From an uncultured Porphyromonadaceae bacterium (GTDB taxonomy: Bacteria > Bacteroidota > Bacteroidia > Bacteroidales > Muribaculaceae): a stretch of 11,108 bases of DNA. The stretch covers positions 1 to 11,108 of the forward strand of contig CAMWRB010000021.1 in assembly GCA_947176545.1 (NCBI GenBank), read 5' to 3'. Shown piece after piece: positions 1-5,961 of the stretch. The notes beneath the pieces are model-generated. The model worked only from the letters and a program-made list of their open reading frames with translations, was not told the origin of the DNA and ran no database searches. Every line of letters begins with the position of its first letter. Position 1 is the stretch's first letter. The translations under genes and the position numbers were made by a program.

Positions 1-357
1 CACGAGCGAGCCGCTGACAGGCAATTCCTGCATCACACTCTCGAGGCGTCCACCCTCCTTACCGATATTGTGTTTATCCACCCGATATAGCATCGTGTAG
101 GTGTCGGACAAGGATTTGGTGCCGGGTCTGTGAGGATATGCAGTCACCCGGAAATAGGCATAACGTTCACCGTCTGTTATATTCAGGCAGTTGTTATACC
201 CGTTTGACAGGCCGGTATAGGAGTATATATCCGCGCTCGGATGATGGACAAAACGGCCGGGGACCCTGGCGGAAACAACGAGGCTGAAAAGGATTGCAGT
301 CAGCAATATATGATACCGGTGCAACTCTATATATTTATCACAAAATCGTATACGCAT
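1..357 (-). CDS. Exported protein of unknown function, N-terminal part (cut by window edge)
   Basis: The open frame starts at an ATG whose complement is at 355-357 and continues without a stop through position 1, giving 119 residues of a longer protein. Six bases upstream of the start is AGGAG (complement at 364-368), an unusually good ribosome-binding site for this group of bacteria, which supports the start. The N-terminus is basic (MRIRFCDKYIELHRYH) and is followed by a hydrophobic stretch at about residues 17-30 (ILLTAILFSLVVSA), fitting a signal peptide or an N-terminal anchor. No lipobox cysteine is visible. The rest (for example SYTGLSNGYNNCLNITDGE and YAYFRVTAYPHRPG) looks like beta-rich extracytoplasmic sequence, possibly a beta-propeller, but I do not recognise the family. 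Upstream it is divergent from the antiterminator gene at 510. Only the reading frame, start and export signal are supported. Confidence 0.7.
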   Translation of the reverse strand, partial: MRIRFCDKYIELHRYHILLTAILFSLVVSARVPGRFVHHPSADIYSYTGLSNGYNNCLNITDGERYAYFRVTAYPHRPGTKSLSDTYTMLYRVDKHNIGKEGGRLESVMQELPVSGSLV

Positions 358-450
358 ATTTATCTCCTAATATAACGCTCACAAACCGCTTTATATTATA
401 TTGGTAACGATATTTGAGCCATGCGGCATATGTCGGGAGTTGGCAGAGAG

Positions 451-482
451 TTTGGCCTTTTATCCAATTTTTAGTAACTTTG
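451..482 (+). promoter_or_regulatory. Bacteroidales-type promoter for the antiterminator gene at 510
   Basis: A TTTG at 451-454 and a TAACTTTG at 475-482 match both parts of the Bacteroidetes primary-sigma consensus (TTTG, 19-21 bases, TAnnTTTG), with exactly 20 bases between them. The start codon at 510 lies 27 bases past the -7 box, which predicts a leader of about 20 nt. It also rules out the earlier in-frame ATG at 414, which lies upstream of the promoter. Confidence 0.8.
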
Positions 483-509
483 CCACAACCCGACTCAATA
501 TCCTGCATC

Positions 510-1085
510 ATGCGCCCTGATTCCTCACTGAAATTTCCCTGCACATCCGATACCGACGACACGCCGGCATGGTACATCGCCATGGTGGGATACAACACCG
601 AGAAGGTTGTGCGCGAACGCATCGAGAATCTCGGTCTGGAGGCGTATGTCGCCACCCAGAATGTCACCAAAGTATGGAAAAACGGACGTAAGGCACACAT
701 ACTCAAAGTGGTCATTCCCATGCTCGTATTCGTCCGCTGTACCGAGGCACAACGACGCCGGCTGGTCTCCCTGCCTTATATATACCGCTTTATGTCTGAC
801 CGCGCCGCCAAGAGTGATACAGGAGAGGCTGCGCCTCCGGCACGCGTCACGCAACACGACATCGATACACTCAAATATATGCTCGGACAGTCGGATGTGC
901 CGGTCACATTTGTCGACACACCAATCAGGAGCGGAGACCGCGTAACCATCATCCGCGGCAACCTCCGCGGCATCTCCGGCACTGTCATTACCGCCGATGA
1001 CAACAAGAGCCAGCTGATTGTCGCAATCGGGACACTCGGAGCAGCAAGAATATCAGTCGCCACCGACCTCCTCAAACGTCTCTGA
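510..1085 (+). CDS. NusG-like transcription antiterminator, UpxY family
   Basis: This 191-residue protein has the two-domain layout of specialised NusG paralogs. A NusG N-terminal domain spans about residues 20-100, starting with the typical AWYIAMVGYNTEKVVRERI and continuing through LGLEAYVATQ. A C-terminal KOW domain spans about residues 140-191, with SGDRVTIIRGNLRGISGTVI as its core. In the Bacteroidetes such proteins (UpxY of Bacteroides fragilis) bind RNA polymerase at the head of surface-polysaccharide operons and let it read through early termination. The start at 510 is chosen because the promoter at 451-482 lies just upstream; the frame is open further back to an ATG at 414, but that codon would not be transcribed. 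Unusually, no polysaccharide operon follows in the same direction: the next gene is convergent and its stop codon lies 7 bases away. The NusG-family assignment is firm; the UpxY-type role is inferred from family, phylum and the neighbouring glycosyltransferase. Confidence 0.88.
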   Translation: MRPDSSLKFPCTSDTDDTPAWYIAMVGYNTEKVVRERIENLGLEAYVATQNVTKVWKNGRKAHILKVVIPMLVFVRCTEAQRRRLVSLPYIYRFMSDRAAKSDTGEAAPPARVTQHDIDTLKYMLGQSDVPVTFVDTPIRSGDRVTIIRGNLRGISGTVITADDNKSQLIVAIGTLGAARISVATDLLKRL

Positions 1086-1092
1086 ACCACCG

Positions 1093-2079
1093 TCAGCGAA
1101 CCATTCCCTTATCACCGTCCTTGACTCCGTTTTCCTTATCACCATCCTTTACCCCGTTGTATGATTCGACCAGATACACCGGCCGTCCCTTGCTCTCCAT
1201 GAAGACCTTGCCGAGATATTCCCCGATAATGCCTAATGACAGCAACTGCACACCCCCCATGAAGAGAATTGTCACCATCAGCGTCGGATACCCCGCGACC
1301 GGGTCGCCGTACAGCACCGTCTTGATGATTATATAGATTAGATACAGAAACGCTATGAGGCTGACACTGACCCCTAAAATCGTAGCCATACGCAGCGGAG
1401 CGACCGTATAGCTCGTCAGGCCGTTGATTGCCAGGTCGATAAGTTGCATCACGCTCCACTTGCTCCGCCCGGTCTGACGTTCGAGCTGCTCATAGTAAAC
1501 ACCTTTCTTGCGAAATCCTATCCAGGAATACAGACCCTTCGTGTTTCGCTCCGTCTCGCGCAACCTCCGGAGAGCGTCTATACAACTTCTATCCAGAAGA
1601 CGGAAATCGCCCGTATTCTGCTGGATGGGAACGCGTGTCGAACGCTGCAACAGACGGTAATACCACCGGCTGCTCCGTCGCTTGAACCACGACTCACGGC
1701 TCGAACGACGCTGAGCATATACATCATCATAACCCTCCTCCCACCAACGCAACATCTCGGGTATGACCTCCACGGGATGCTGCATGTCTATATCCATCAC
1801 TATCAACGCATCGCCGCGTGCATAGTCGAAACCGGCAAGCATCGCGGCCTCCTTGCCGAAATTGCGCGACAGGTCCACATAGTTCCAATGTCCGGCATCC
1901 TCGCGGTGCAGGCGCATCATCTGCTGCAATGTATTGTCTGTCGAACCGTCATTGACCATCAGAAACTCCCAGTCATAATCCGGATTCTCAGCCAACACAC
2001 GTCCCATGCGCTCCTTCAGAAGCTCAAACGACGCCTCCTCATTGTACGCCGGCAATACTATCGTGACCTTACGCCTCAT
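1093..2079 (-). CDS. Family 2 glycosyltransferase, GtrB/ArnC/dolichol-phosphate-sugar synthase type, membrane-anchored
   Basis: The 328-residue protein begins with a GT-A fold: VTIVLPAYNEE (5-15), the nucleotide-binding VNDGSTDNT (42-50), and the metal-binding DID motif in IVMDIDMQHP (93-102). NTGDFRLLD (155-163) and RQTGRSKWS (201-209) are hallmarks of the GtrB/ArnC/DPM1-like branch. Two membrane helices follow at about 232-257 and 264-288, with GEYLGKVFMESKGRPVYLV after them, as in bactoprenol glucosyltransferases. The family moves a sugar from a nucleotide donor to undecaprenyl phosphate on the cytoplasmic face; the flipped lipid-linked sugar then decorates a glycan or lipid A. The actual sugar cannot be read from sequence. 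It is the second gene of a minus-strand unit, 70 bases after the UpxY-like gene at 2674-2150. Its extreme C-terminus carries a duplicated NGVKDGDK segment encoded by a 27-bp tandem repeat. Length is otherwise typical. Confidence 0.93.
   Translation of the reverse strand: MRRKVTIVLPAYNEEASFELLKERMGRVLAENPDYDWEFLMVNDGSTDNTLQQMMRLHREDAGHWNYVDLSRNFGKEAAMLAGFDYARGDALIVMDIDMQHPVEVIPEMLRWWEEGYDDVYAQRRSSRESWFKRRSSRWYYRLLQRSTRVPIQQNTGDFRLLDRSCIDALRRLRETERNTKGLYSWIGFRKKGVYYEQLERQTGRSKWSVMQLIDLAINGLTSYTVAPLRMATILGVSVSLIAFLYLIYIIIKTVLYGDPVAGYPTLMVTILFMGGVQLLSLGIIGEYLGKVFMESKGRPVYLVESYNGVKDGDKENGVKDGDKGMVR
1104..1157. repeat. 27-bp imperfect tandem duplication at the 3' end of the glycosyltransferase gene
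   Basis: Two adjacent 27-base units, 1104-1130 and 1131-1157, match at 23 of 27 positions by eye. The period keeps the reading frame, so the glycosyltransferase tail contains NGVKDGDK twice, nine residues apart, just before the final GMVR. The unit has diverged at four bases, three of which leave the protein unit unchanged, so the duplication is not brand new. Confidence 0.85.
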
Positions 2080-2149
2080 ATAAAAAATCTGTCTCTATAT
2101 AATCTATCTGAATAAACCCTCCCCAATCAACTGATAACTAATCACTATC

Positions 2150-2674
2150 TCACACCATCTCCACCATCTCGGGAGTGACCGTGACCGTGGCCGTAAGCAC
2201 GCCCGGCAACTCCACGAGCAAACGTGGCAACCGAAGCCCCCGCTTACTGAGCAACCGCACACACTGACCGTCGAGCGCTCCGCCGATGATGCGTATCTCG
2301 CGCCCTATCATCGACGGCGTTATTTCATCCGGCCGGTAGAAACGCACTTCACCGTATTCACCCGAGACCGCCGCCATAAAACGTTCCATATCCGCATCAC
2401 GGACCTGCATGACAGCACCGGCTCCCTGACCCCGCAGAAACCTGTACTGCAACGTAGGTATCCGGGCCACTACCGGGTCGAGGACTGCTCTCTCACTCTC
2501 CACAAACAACAAATCCGGCATGAACGCACGCAACTCCGCGACGCGGCGCCCGTAACGGCTCACCACCTCGCTGCGCATCGGAGTGAACACACGGAAACCA
2601 AGCCCGGACAATACTTTCCAGGCCGGTTCAAGAGCATTCGCCCGCTTCAAATCACGCATTACATACCATGCCAT
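2150..2674 (-). CDS. Second NusG-like antiterminator, UpxY family
   Basis: This 174-residue protein opens with MAWYVMRDLKRANALEPAWK, the conserved first strand and helix of a NusG N-terminal domain. It continues through LSGLGFRVFTPM (22-33) and FMPDLLFVES (51-60), the same framework as in UpxY proteins. A KOW-like C-terminal domain occupies about residues 118-174 (SMIGREIRIIGGALDGQ, then LLVELPGVLTATVTV), where the usual GxxV..GpfxGxxG signature is still readable though degenerate. The start is fixed by the Trp-Tyr pair at residues 3-4, which must lie near the beginning of the fold. It heads a minus-strand unit with the GtrB-like glycosyltransferase 70 bases downstream, the position expected of an operon-leading antiterminator. 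It is clearly diverged from the 191-residue relative at 510, so the two are paralogs and not a recent duplication. Its specific target is unknown. Confidence 0.85.
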   Translation of the reverse strand: MAWYVMRDLKRANALEPAWKVLSGLGFRVFTPMRSEVVSRYGRRVAELRAFMPDLLFVESERAVLDPVVARIPTLQYRFLRGQGAGAVMQVRDADMERFMAAVSGEYGEVRFYRPDEITPSMIGREIRIIGGALDGQCVRLLSKRGLRLPRLLVELPGVLTATVTVTPEMVEMV

Positions 2675-2680
2675 AAATCA

Positions 2681-2711
2681 CAAAATTACACATTTTATCC
2701 AACAATACAAT
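2681..2711 (-). promoter_or_regulatory. Possible promoter for the UpxY-like/glycosyltransferase pair
   Basis: On the minus strand, TAATTTTG (complement 2681-2688) matches the -7 consensus, and ATTG (complement 2708-2711) lies 19 bases upstream, three of four bases matching the -33 box. The -7 box ends only six bases before the ATG at 2674, so a transcript from it would be almost or fully leaderless. A weaker alternative, TATTGTTG on the minus strand around 2700-2707, would give the roughly 25-base spacing seen for other genes here. Confidence 0.4.
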
Positions 2712-2731
2712 CATACAGCACGATAATTAAT

Positions 2732-2739
2732 TATCTTTG
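2732..2739 (+). promoter_or_regulatory. -7 box for the UbiA-family gene
   Basis: TATCTTTG is a perfect match to the Bacteroidetes -7 consensus and ends 27 bases before the ATG at 2766, the same spacing as for the antiterminator gene at 510. No TTTG is found 19-21 bases upstream; that stretch (around 2708-2711) instead carries CAAT, which may serve as the -33 box of the divergent promoter. The promoter may therefore be weak or need an activator. Confidence 0.55.
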
Positions 2740-2765
2740 TAAAAAACATCAGTGAAATAATCATT

Positions 2766-3644
2766 ATGCCTCCCGTCATAAAGTTGCTCAGGCCTCAGCA
2801 ATGGCTTAAGAATCTGTTCGTCTTCATGCCGCTATTCTTCAGTGGCAACATGCTGCATATTGTCCCGGCGCTGGCCTCTGTCATAGCATTTCTCTCCTTT
2901 TCAGCCGCAGCTTCAGCCATCTACGCCCTCAACGACCTTATCGACGTCGAGGCTGACAGACTGCATCCGACCAAACGCTTCCGCCCCATCGCCGCGGGAC
3001 TCATCTCTCCGGTCACGGCAATCGCGACACTCGTCATTCTCGCGGCCGTTGCCATAGCATTACCGATGATGCTGCCGCAACCTGCCGCCCTGTACACCAT
3101 CATTATAATCGGAGCATATCTGATTCTCAATATCGCATATACACTGTGGCTCAAACAGTTCGCGCTTATCGACATATTCATCATCGCTCTCGGTTTCGTA
3201 CTCCGTGTCGCCGCCGGAGGAGCGGCAGCCCTGATACCGGTCAGCCACTGGATTATCATCATGACATTCCTGCTCGCTCTTTTCCTTGCTTTATGCAAAC
3301 GCAGGGACGACATCTCCCTATACCGGAACGAGGGCAAAAAGATGCGGAGGAATATTGATAAATACAACCTCTCTTATATCAATCAGGCCATCACGATGGT
3401 TGCCACTATCATGCTGGTCAGCTATATCATGTATACCCTCTCACCGGAGGTCGAGGCCCGCTTCGGAACAAACCTCGTCTATGTAACATCCATCTTTGTA
3501 CTGGCGGGACTACTCCGCTATATGCAGCTTGCGACAGTCTATGACCGCACCGGCTCTCCGACCCGCATACTGCTCCACGACCGCTTCATCCAAATCACCG
3601 TACTCGCCTGGCTGCTGACCTTCGCCGCCATCATCTACTGCTAA
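2766..3644 (+). CDS. UbiA-superfamily prenyltransferase, decaprenyl-phosphate phosphoribosyltransferase-like
   Basis: A 292-residue polytopic membrane protein with the UbiA fold. It starts with LLRPQQWLKNLFVFMPLFF (7-25). The first Asp-rich motif is NDLIDVEADRLHPTKRFRPI (56-75), with D57, D60 and D64 placed for Mg-phosphate binding. ND..D.e.D..HP.K..RP is the form typical of the branch that includes mycobacterial Rv3806c, which transfers phosphoribose from PRPP to decaprenyl phosphate. LWLKQFALIDIFIIALGF (127-144) and LALCKRRDD (174-182) fit the second motif region of that branch. In mycobacteria the product becomes decaprenyl-phosphoarabinose; the epimerising partners DprE1/DprE2 are not in this window. 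Homologues are common in Bacteroidetes, where the final sugar is poorly known. It is divergent from the UpxY-like/glycosyltransferase pair across 91 bases. The UbiA family is certain; the phosphoribosyl specificity is inferred from the motif. Confidence 0.85.
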   Translation: MPPVIKLLRPQQWLKNLFVFMPLFFSGNMLHIVPALASVIAFLSFSAAASAIYALNDLIDVEADRLHPTKRFRPIAAGLISPVTAIATLVILAAVAIALPMMLPQPAALYTIIIIGAYLILNIAYTLWLKQFALIDIFIIALGFVLRVAAGGAAALIPVSHWIIIMTFLLALFLALCKRRDDISLYRNEGKKMRRNIDKYNLSYINQAITMVATIMLVSYIMYTLSPEVEARFGTNLVYVTSIFVLAGLLRYMQLATVYDRTGSPTRILLHDRFIQITVLAWLLTFAAIIYC

Positions 3645-3650
3645 GCAAAT

Positions 3651-3695
3651 ACAGCTATAACAGTTACAATAGCTAAGAATAGTTAAATAGCTAAG
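3651..3695. repeat. Degenerate 9-bp periodic repeat after the UbiA-family gene
   Basis: Just past the stop codon at 3642-3644 the sequence falls into five 9-base units: ACAGCTATA, ACAGTTACA, ATAGCTAAG, AATAGTTAA, ATAGCTAAG. The exact 10-mer ATAGCTAAGA occurs twice, 18 bases apart (3669-3678, 3687-3696). The period matches the larger array at 5716-5850, and the ATAGCT core is shared with some of its units. Confidence 0.5.
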
Positions 3696-3747
3696 ACCAC
3701 CTCTCTCTTTTTTTCAAAAAAATAACAACATTAAAGAAATTTTTATG

Positions 3748-3755
3748 TAATTTTG
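3748..3755 (+). promoter_or_regulatory. Candidate -7 box for pckA
   Basis: TAATTTTG matches the -7 consensus; it lies in a very A/T-rich 196-base gap with no other good candidate. No TTTG sits 19-21 bases upstream. If used, the pckA leader would be about 80 nt, much longer than the roughly 20 nt inferred for other genes here, leaving room for post-transcriptional control. I see no recognisable riboswitch in it. Confidence 0.5.
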
Positions 3756-3840
3756 TAAATCTAAACTTCACAGCAAGTTGTTATTACAAGGTAAAAAGGT
3801 AAAAAAAAGTTATAACCCCTAATATTTTTATTAAAGTATC

Positions 3841-5445
3841 ATGGCAGAAATCAATCTTAGCCAATATGGCATCAAGGATGTGAAAAACATTATCCACAAT
3901 CCTTCTTACGAACAGCTCTTCAAGGATGAGACCAATCCCGCACTCGAGGGATATGAAAAGGGTATCCTGACCGACCTTGGCGCTGTCGACGTTATGACAG
4001 GCGTATACACAGGTCGTTCACCTAAAGATAAATATCTCGTTAAGGATGAAATCACCGAGGATACCGTTTGGTGGACTTCCGACGAGTACAAGAATGACAA
4101 CAAGCCCATCACAACCGAAGTGTGGGACCAGCTCCGCGAAAAGGCTGTCAAAGAGCTCTCAGACAAGACTCTTTATGTAGTAGACGTATTCTGCGGCGCC
4201 AACCCCTCAACACGTCTTGCCGTACGCTTCATCATGGAGGTGGCATGGCAGGCTCACTTCGTGACCAATATGTTCATCCGTCCCACCGAGGAGGAACTCA
4301 AGGACTTCAAGCCCGACTTCGTAGTCTTCAACGCATCAAAGGCTAAATGCGAAAACTACAAGGAACTCGGTCTGCACTCCGAGACTGTCGTGGCTTTCAA
4401 CATCAAGCAGCGTGAGCAGGTCATCATCAACACTTGGTATGGCGGCGAGATGAAGAAAGGTATGTTCTCAATGATGAACTACTTCAACCCCCTGCGCGGC
4501 ATCGCCTCGATGCACTGCTCAGCCAACACCAACATGGATGAGACTTCAACAGCCATCTTCTTCGGCCTTTCAGGTACAGGTAAGACCACACTCTCTACCG
4601 ACCCGAAGCGCAAACTCATCGGTGACGACGAGCACGGCTGGGACGACGACGGTGTATTCAACTATGAGGGTGGTTGCTATGCCAAGGTTATCAACCTCGA
4701 CAAGGAGTCAGAACCCGATATCTACAACGCCATCAAGCGTGACGCTCTGCTCGAGAATGTGACCGTCAAGGAGAATGGCGAGCCCGATTTCGCTGACAAG
4801 TCAGTTACTGAGAACACTCGCGTTTCCTATCCTATCTACCACATCCAGAACATCGTCAAGCCCGTCAGCAAGGGTCCGGCTGCAAAGCAGGTCATCTTCC
4901 TCAGCGCCGACGCATTCGGTGTGCTTCCTCCGGTGGCTATCCTCAACTCCGAGCAGGCCAAGTATTACTTCCTGTCCGGCTTCACTGCCAAACTCGCCGG
5001 CACAGAGCGTGGTGTGACAGAACCCACTCCCACATTCTCAGCTTGCTTCGGTCAGGCATTCCTCTCACTGCATCCCACAAAGTATGCAGAGGAACTCGTC
5101 AAGAAGATGGAACGCTCAGGCGCTCACGCCTATCTGGTGAACACCGGCTGGAACGGTACCGGCAAGCGTATCTCCATCCGCGACACACGCGGCATCATCG
5201 ACGACATCCTCAATGGTGATATCGACAAGGCTCCCACAAAGGTGCTCCCCTACTTCGACTTCGTTATCCCCACTGAGCTGCCCGGTGTAGACCCCAATAT
5301 TCTCGACCCGCGCGACACTTATGCCGACCCCGCTGAATGGGACAAGAAAGCCAAGGAACTCGCTGAGATGTTCATCCAGAACTTCAAGAAATTCGAGAAC
5401 AACCCCGCCGGTAAGGCTCTCGTAGCTGCCGGTCCCCACATCTGA
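3841..5445 (+). CDS. pckA: Phosphoenolpyruvate carboxykinase (ATP)
   Basis: A 534-residue, full-length ATP-type PEP carboxykinase, which interconverts oxaloacetate plus ATP with PEP, CO2 and ADP in the cytosol. In gut Bacteroidales it mainly fixes CO2 onto PEP in the route to fumarate and succinate. Visible motifs are the substrate-binding TGRSPKDKY (57-65), the P-loop [15 protein letters not shown] (240-254), the metal-binding kinase-2 segment LIGDDEHGW (259-267) and the following YEGGCYAK (275-282). [17 protein letters not shown] (434-450) is also characteristic of the ATP-dependent class. The start at 3841 matches the family N-terminus. Codon choice looks adapted for high expression: GGT, CGT, AAG and ATC are favoured and I saw no ATA isoleucine codon, unlike the neighbouring genes, which use ATA often. 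It is a single-gene unit, with a promoter-like box about 85 bases upstream and a terminator at 5523-5553. Identity is secure. Confidence 0.99.
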   Translation: MAEINLSQYGIKDVKNIIHNPSYEQLFKDETNPALEGYEKGILTDLGAVDVMTGVYTGRSPKDKYLVKDEITEDTVWWTSDEYKNDNKPITTEVWDQLREKAVKELSDKTLYVVDVFCGANPSTRLAVRFIMEVAWQAHFVTNMFIRPTEEELKDFKPDFVVFNASKAKCENYKELGLHSETVVAFNIKQREQVIINTWYGGEMKKGMFSMMNYFNPLRGIASMHCSANTNMDETSTAIFFGLSGTGKTTLSTDPKRKLIGDDEHGWDDDGVFNYEGGCYAKVINLDKESEPDIYNAIKRDALLENVTVKENGEPDFADKSVTENTRVSYPIYHIQNIVKPVSKGPAAKQVIFLSADAFGVLPPVAILNSEQAKYYFLSGFTAKLAGTERGVTEPTPTFSACFGQAFLSLHPTKYAEELVKKMERSGAHAYLVNTGWNGTGKRISIRDTRGIIDDILNGDIDKAPTKVLPYFDFVIPTELPGVDPNILDPRDTYADPAEWDKKAKELAEMFIQNFKKFENNPAGKALVAAGPHI

Positions 5446-5498
5446 TAAGTAAAGACCATATTCTCGTAATAAGTACGACTATATTCAAGCCCGCCACA

Positions 5499-5517
5499 AT
5501 TGACGCGGAGCGACAAT
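5499..5517. repeat. REP-like hairpin, inverted divergent copy
   Basis: ATTG-A-CGC-GGA-GCG-A-CAAT is an imperfect palindrome with one internal A/A mismatch and a GGA loop. Its core GCGGAGCGAC (5505-5514) is the reverse complement of GTCGCTCCGC, found in the two identical elements at 5616-5637 and 5686-5707, so this looks like a diverged copy in the opposite orientation. Confidence 0.6.
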
Positions 5518-5522
5518 ACCCG

Positions 5523-5556
5523 AAAAAAACCGGCACAATGTGTCGGTTTTTTTATA
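5523..5556 (+). terminator. Intrinsic terminator of pckA
   Basis: CCGGCAC and GTGTCGG (5530-5536 and 5540-5546) pair across an AAT loop with one G-U wobble. The stem is extended by a run of A on the left (5523-5529) pairing with seven T on the right (5547-5553). It lies 78 bases past the pckA stop codon. Because of the flanking A and T runs it could work in both directions. Confidence 0.85.
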
Positions 5557-5573
5557 TCCCTCCCGCCACCCCT

Positions 5574-5586
5574 ACCCCGGAGGGGT
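5574..5586. repeat. Short hairpin ACCCC-GGA-GGGGT
   Basis: A perfect 5-bp palindrome around a GGA loop, the same loop trinucleotide (or its complement TCC) as in the REP-like elements on either side. No T run follows, so it is not an evident terminator. Confidence 0.5.
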
Positions 5587-5615
5587 TGCACCACAATCCC
5601 GCTTCATCGACAATG

Positions 5616-5637
5616 AGATGTAGTCGCTCCGCGACAT
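5616..5637. repeat. REP-like element, copy 1
   Basis: A 22-base unit centred on the palindrome GTCGC-TCC-GCGAC, flanked by ATGT on the left and AT on the right. An identical 22-base copy lies at 5686-5707, 70 bases away in the same orientation. The small GC-rich hairpin, the non-coding site and the pairing of copies resemble repetitive extragenic palindromes. Confidence 0.75.
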
Positions 5638-5660
5638 GGCTCCCCTCTCTTTGATTCCAT

Positions 5661-5679
5661 CCCGGCACATCGTGCCGGG
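5661..5679. repeat. Perfect hairpin CCCGGCAC-ATC-GTGCCGGG
   Basis: An 8-bp perfect stem with a 3-base loop, placed between the two REP-like copies. No T run follows. Its CCGGCAC arm is identical to the left arm of the pckA terminator stem at 5530-5536, a possible sign of shared origin or coincidence of short GC-rich stems. Confidence 0.65.
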
Positions 5680-5685
5680 CTAATT

Positions 5686-5707
5686 AGATGTAGTCGCTCC
5701 GCGACAT
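5686..5707. repeat. REP-like element, copy 2
   Basis: Identical over 22 bases to 5616-5637 and in the same orientation; the bases just outside differ, which defines the ends of the unit. It lies eight bases before the 9-bp tandem array. Confidence 0.75.
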
Positions 5708-5715
5708 CCATTCCA

Positions 5716-5850
5716 CCGATAATTCCGATACCTCCGATAATTCCGATAGCTCTGATAACTCTGATAACTCCGATAACTCTGATAACTCCGATAACTCTGA
5801 TAACTCCGATAACTCCGATAATTCCGATAGCTCCGATTAATCCGACAGCC
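5716..5850. repeat. Nested 9-bp minisatellite, 15 units
   Basis: Fifteen uninterrupted 9-base units with consensus C(C/T)GATAACT. The centre (5761-5814) is three perfect copies of an 18-base pair of units, CTGATAACT plus CCGATAACT. An identical 18-base block, CCGATAATTCCGATAGCT, stands on both sides of the CTGATAACT-type block (5734-5751 and 5815-5832). The outer units are more diverged. The array lies between the pckA terminator and the promoter region of the secreted-protein gene. On the minus strand the repeat gives an open frame of Ile/Gly/Val/Arg repeats, and on the plus strand Ser-Asp-Asn repeats without a start codon; neither looks like a gene. Confidence 0.92.
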
Positions 5851-5925
5851 GCCCTCTTACTCCGCTTTCCTCTCAAAAAATCTATATTTTTTAACTTAAA
5901 ATTTCATTTTTCCAAAAAAAATGAC

Positions 5926-5932
5926 TAACTTG
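5926..5932 (+). promoter_or_regulatory. Weak candidate -7 box for the secreted-protein gene
   Basis: TAACTTG lacks one T of the TAnnTTTG consensus but ends 29 bases before the ATG at 5962, close to the spacing of the two better promoters in the window. An A/T-rich stretch lies upstream without a clear TTTG. Confidence 0.35.
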
Positions 5933-5961
5933 CCCCTCAATTACTATTAAACACTAACAAA

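Noticed and set aside
382..385. TTTG on the minus strand as part of a promoter for the gene at 357-1
   Set aside because: The preceding bases are GCGG and not TAnn, and there is no -33 match; too weak to call.
414..509. Upstream in-frame start for the first antiterminator
   Set aside because: The ATG at 414 lies before the promoter boxes at 451-482 and would not be on the transcript; the extra 32 residues do not belong to the NusG fold.
1444..2115. 223-residue plus-strand open frame
   Set aside because: It is antisense to the glycosyltransferase, whose motifs are unmistakable; the plus-strand translation has no family-like features.
3708..3722. T7-C-A7 run as terminator of the UbiA-family gene
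   Set aside because: The run can fold on itself, but no GC-rich stem precedes it; the only nearby inverted repeat is the weak TAGCTA pair at 3670-3693.
5692..5841. Plus-strand Ser-Asp-Asn repeat frame across the same array
   Set aside because: It follows a TAG, has no ATG and stops at TAA in the array; a by-product of the repeat.
5716..5850. CRISPR array
   Set aside because: The units are 9 bases with no spacers between them, and no cas genes are near.
5604..5876. 90-residue minus-strand open frame rich in Ile/Gly/Val/Arg repeats
   Set aside because: It is produced by the 9-bp array (a multiple of three keeps the frame open) and crosses the REP-like hairpins; there is no plausible start context and the composition is not protein-like.
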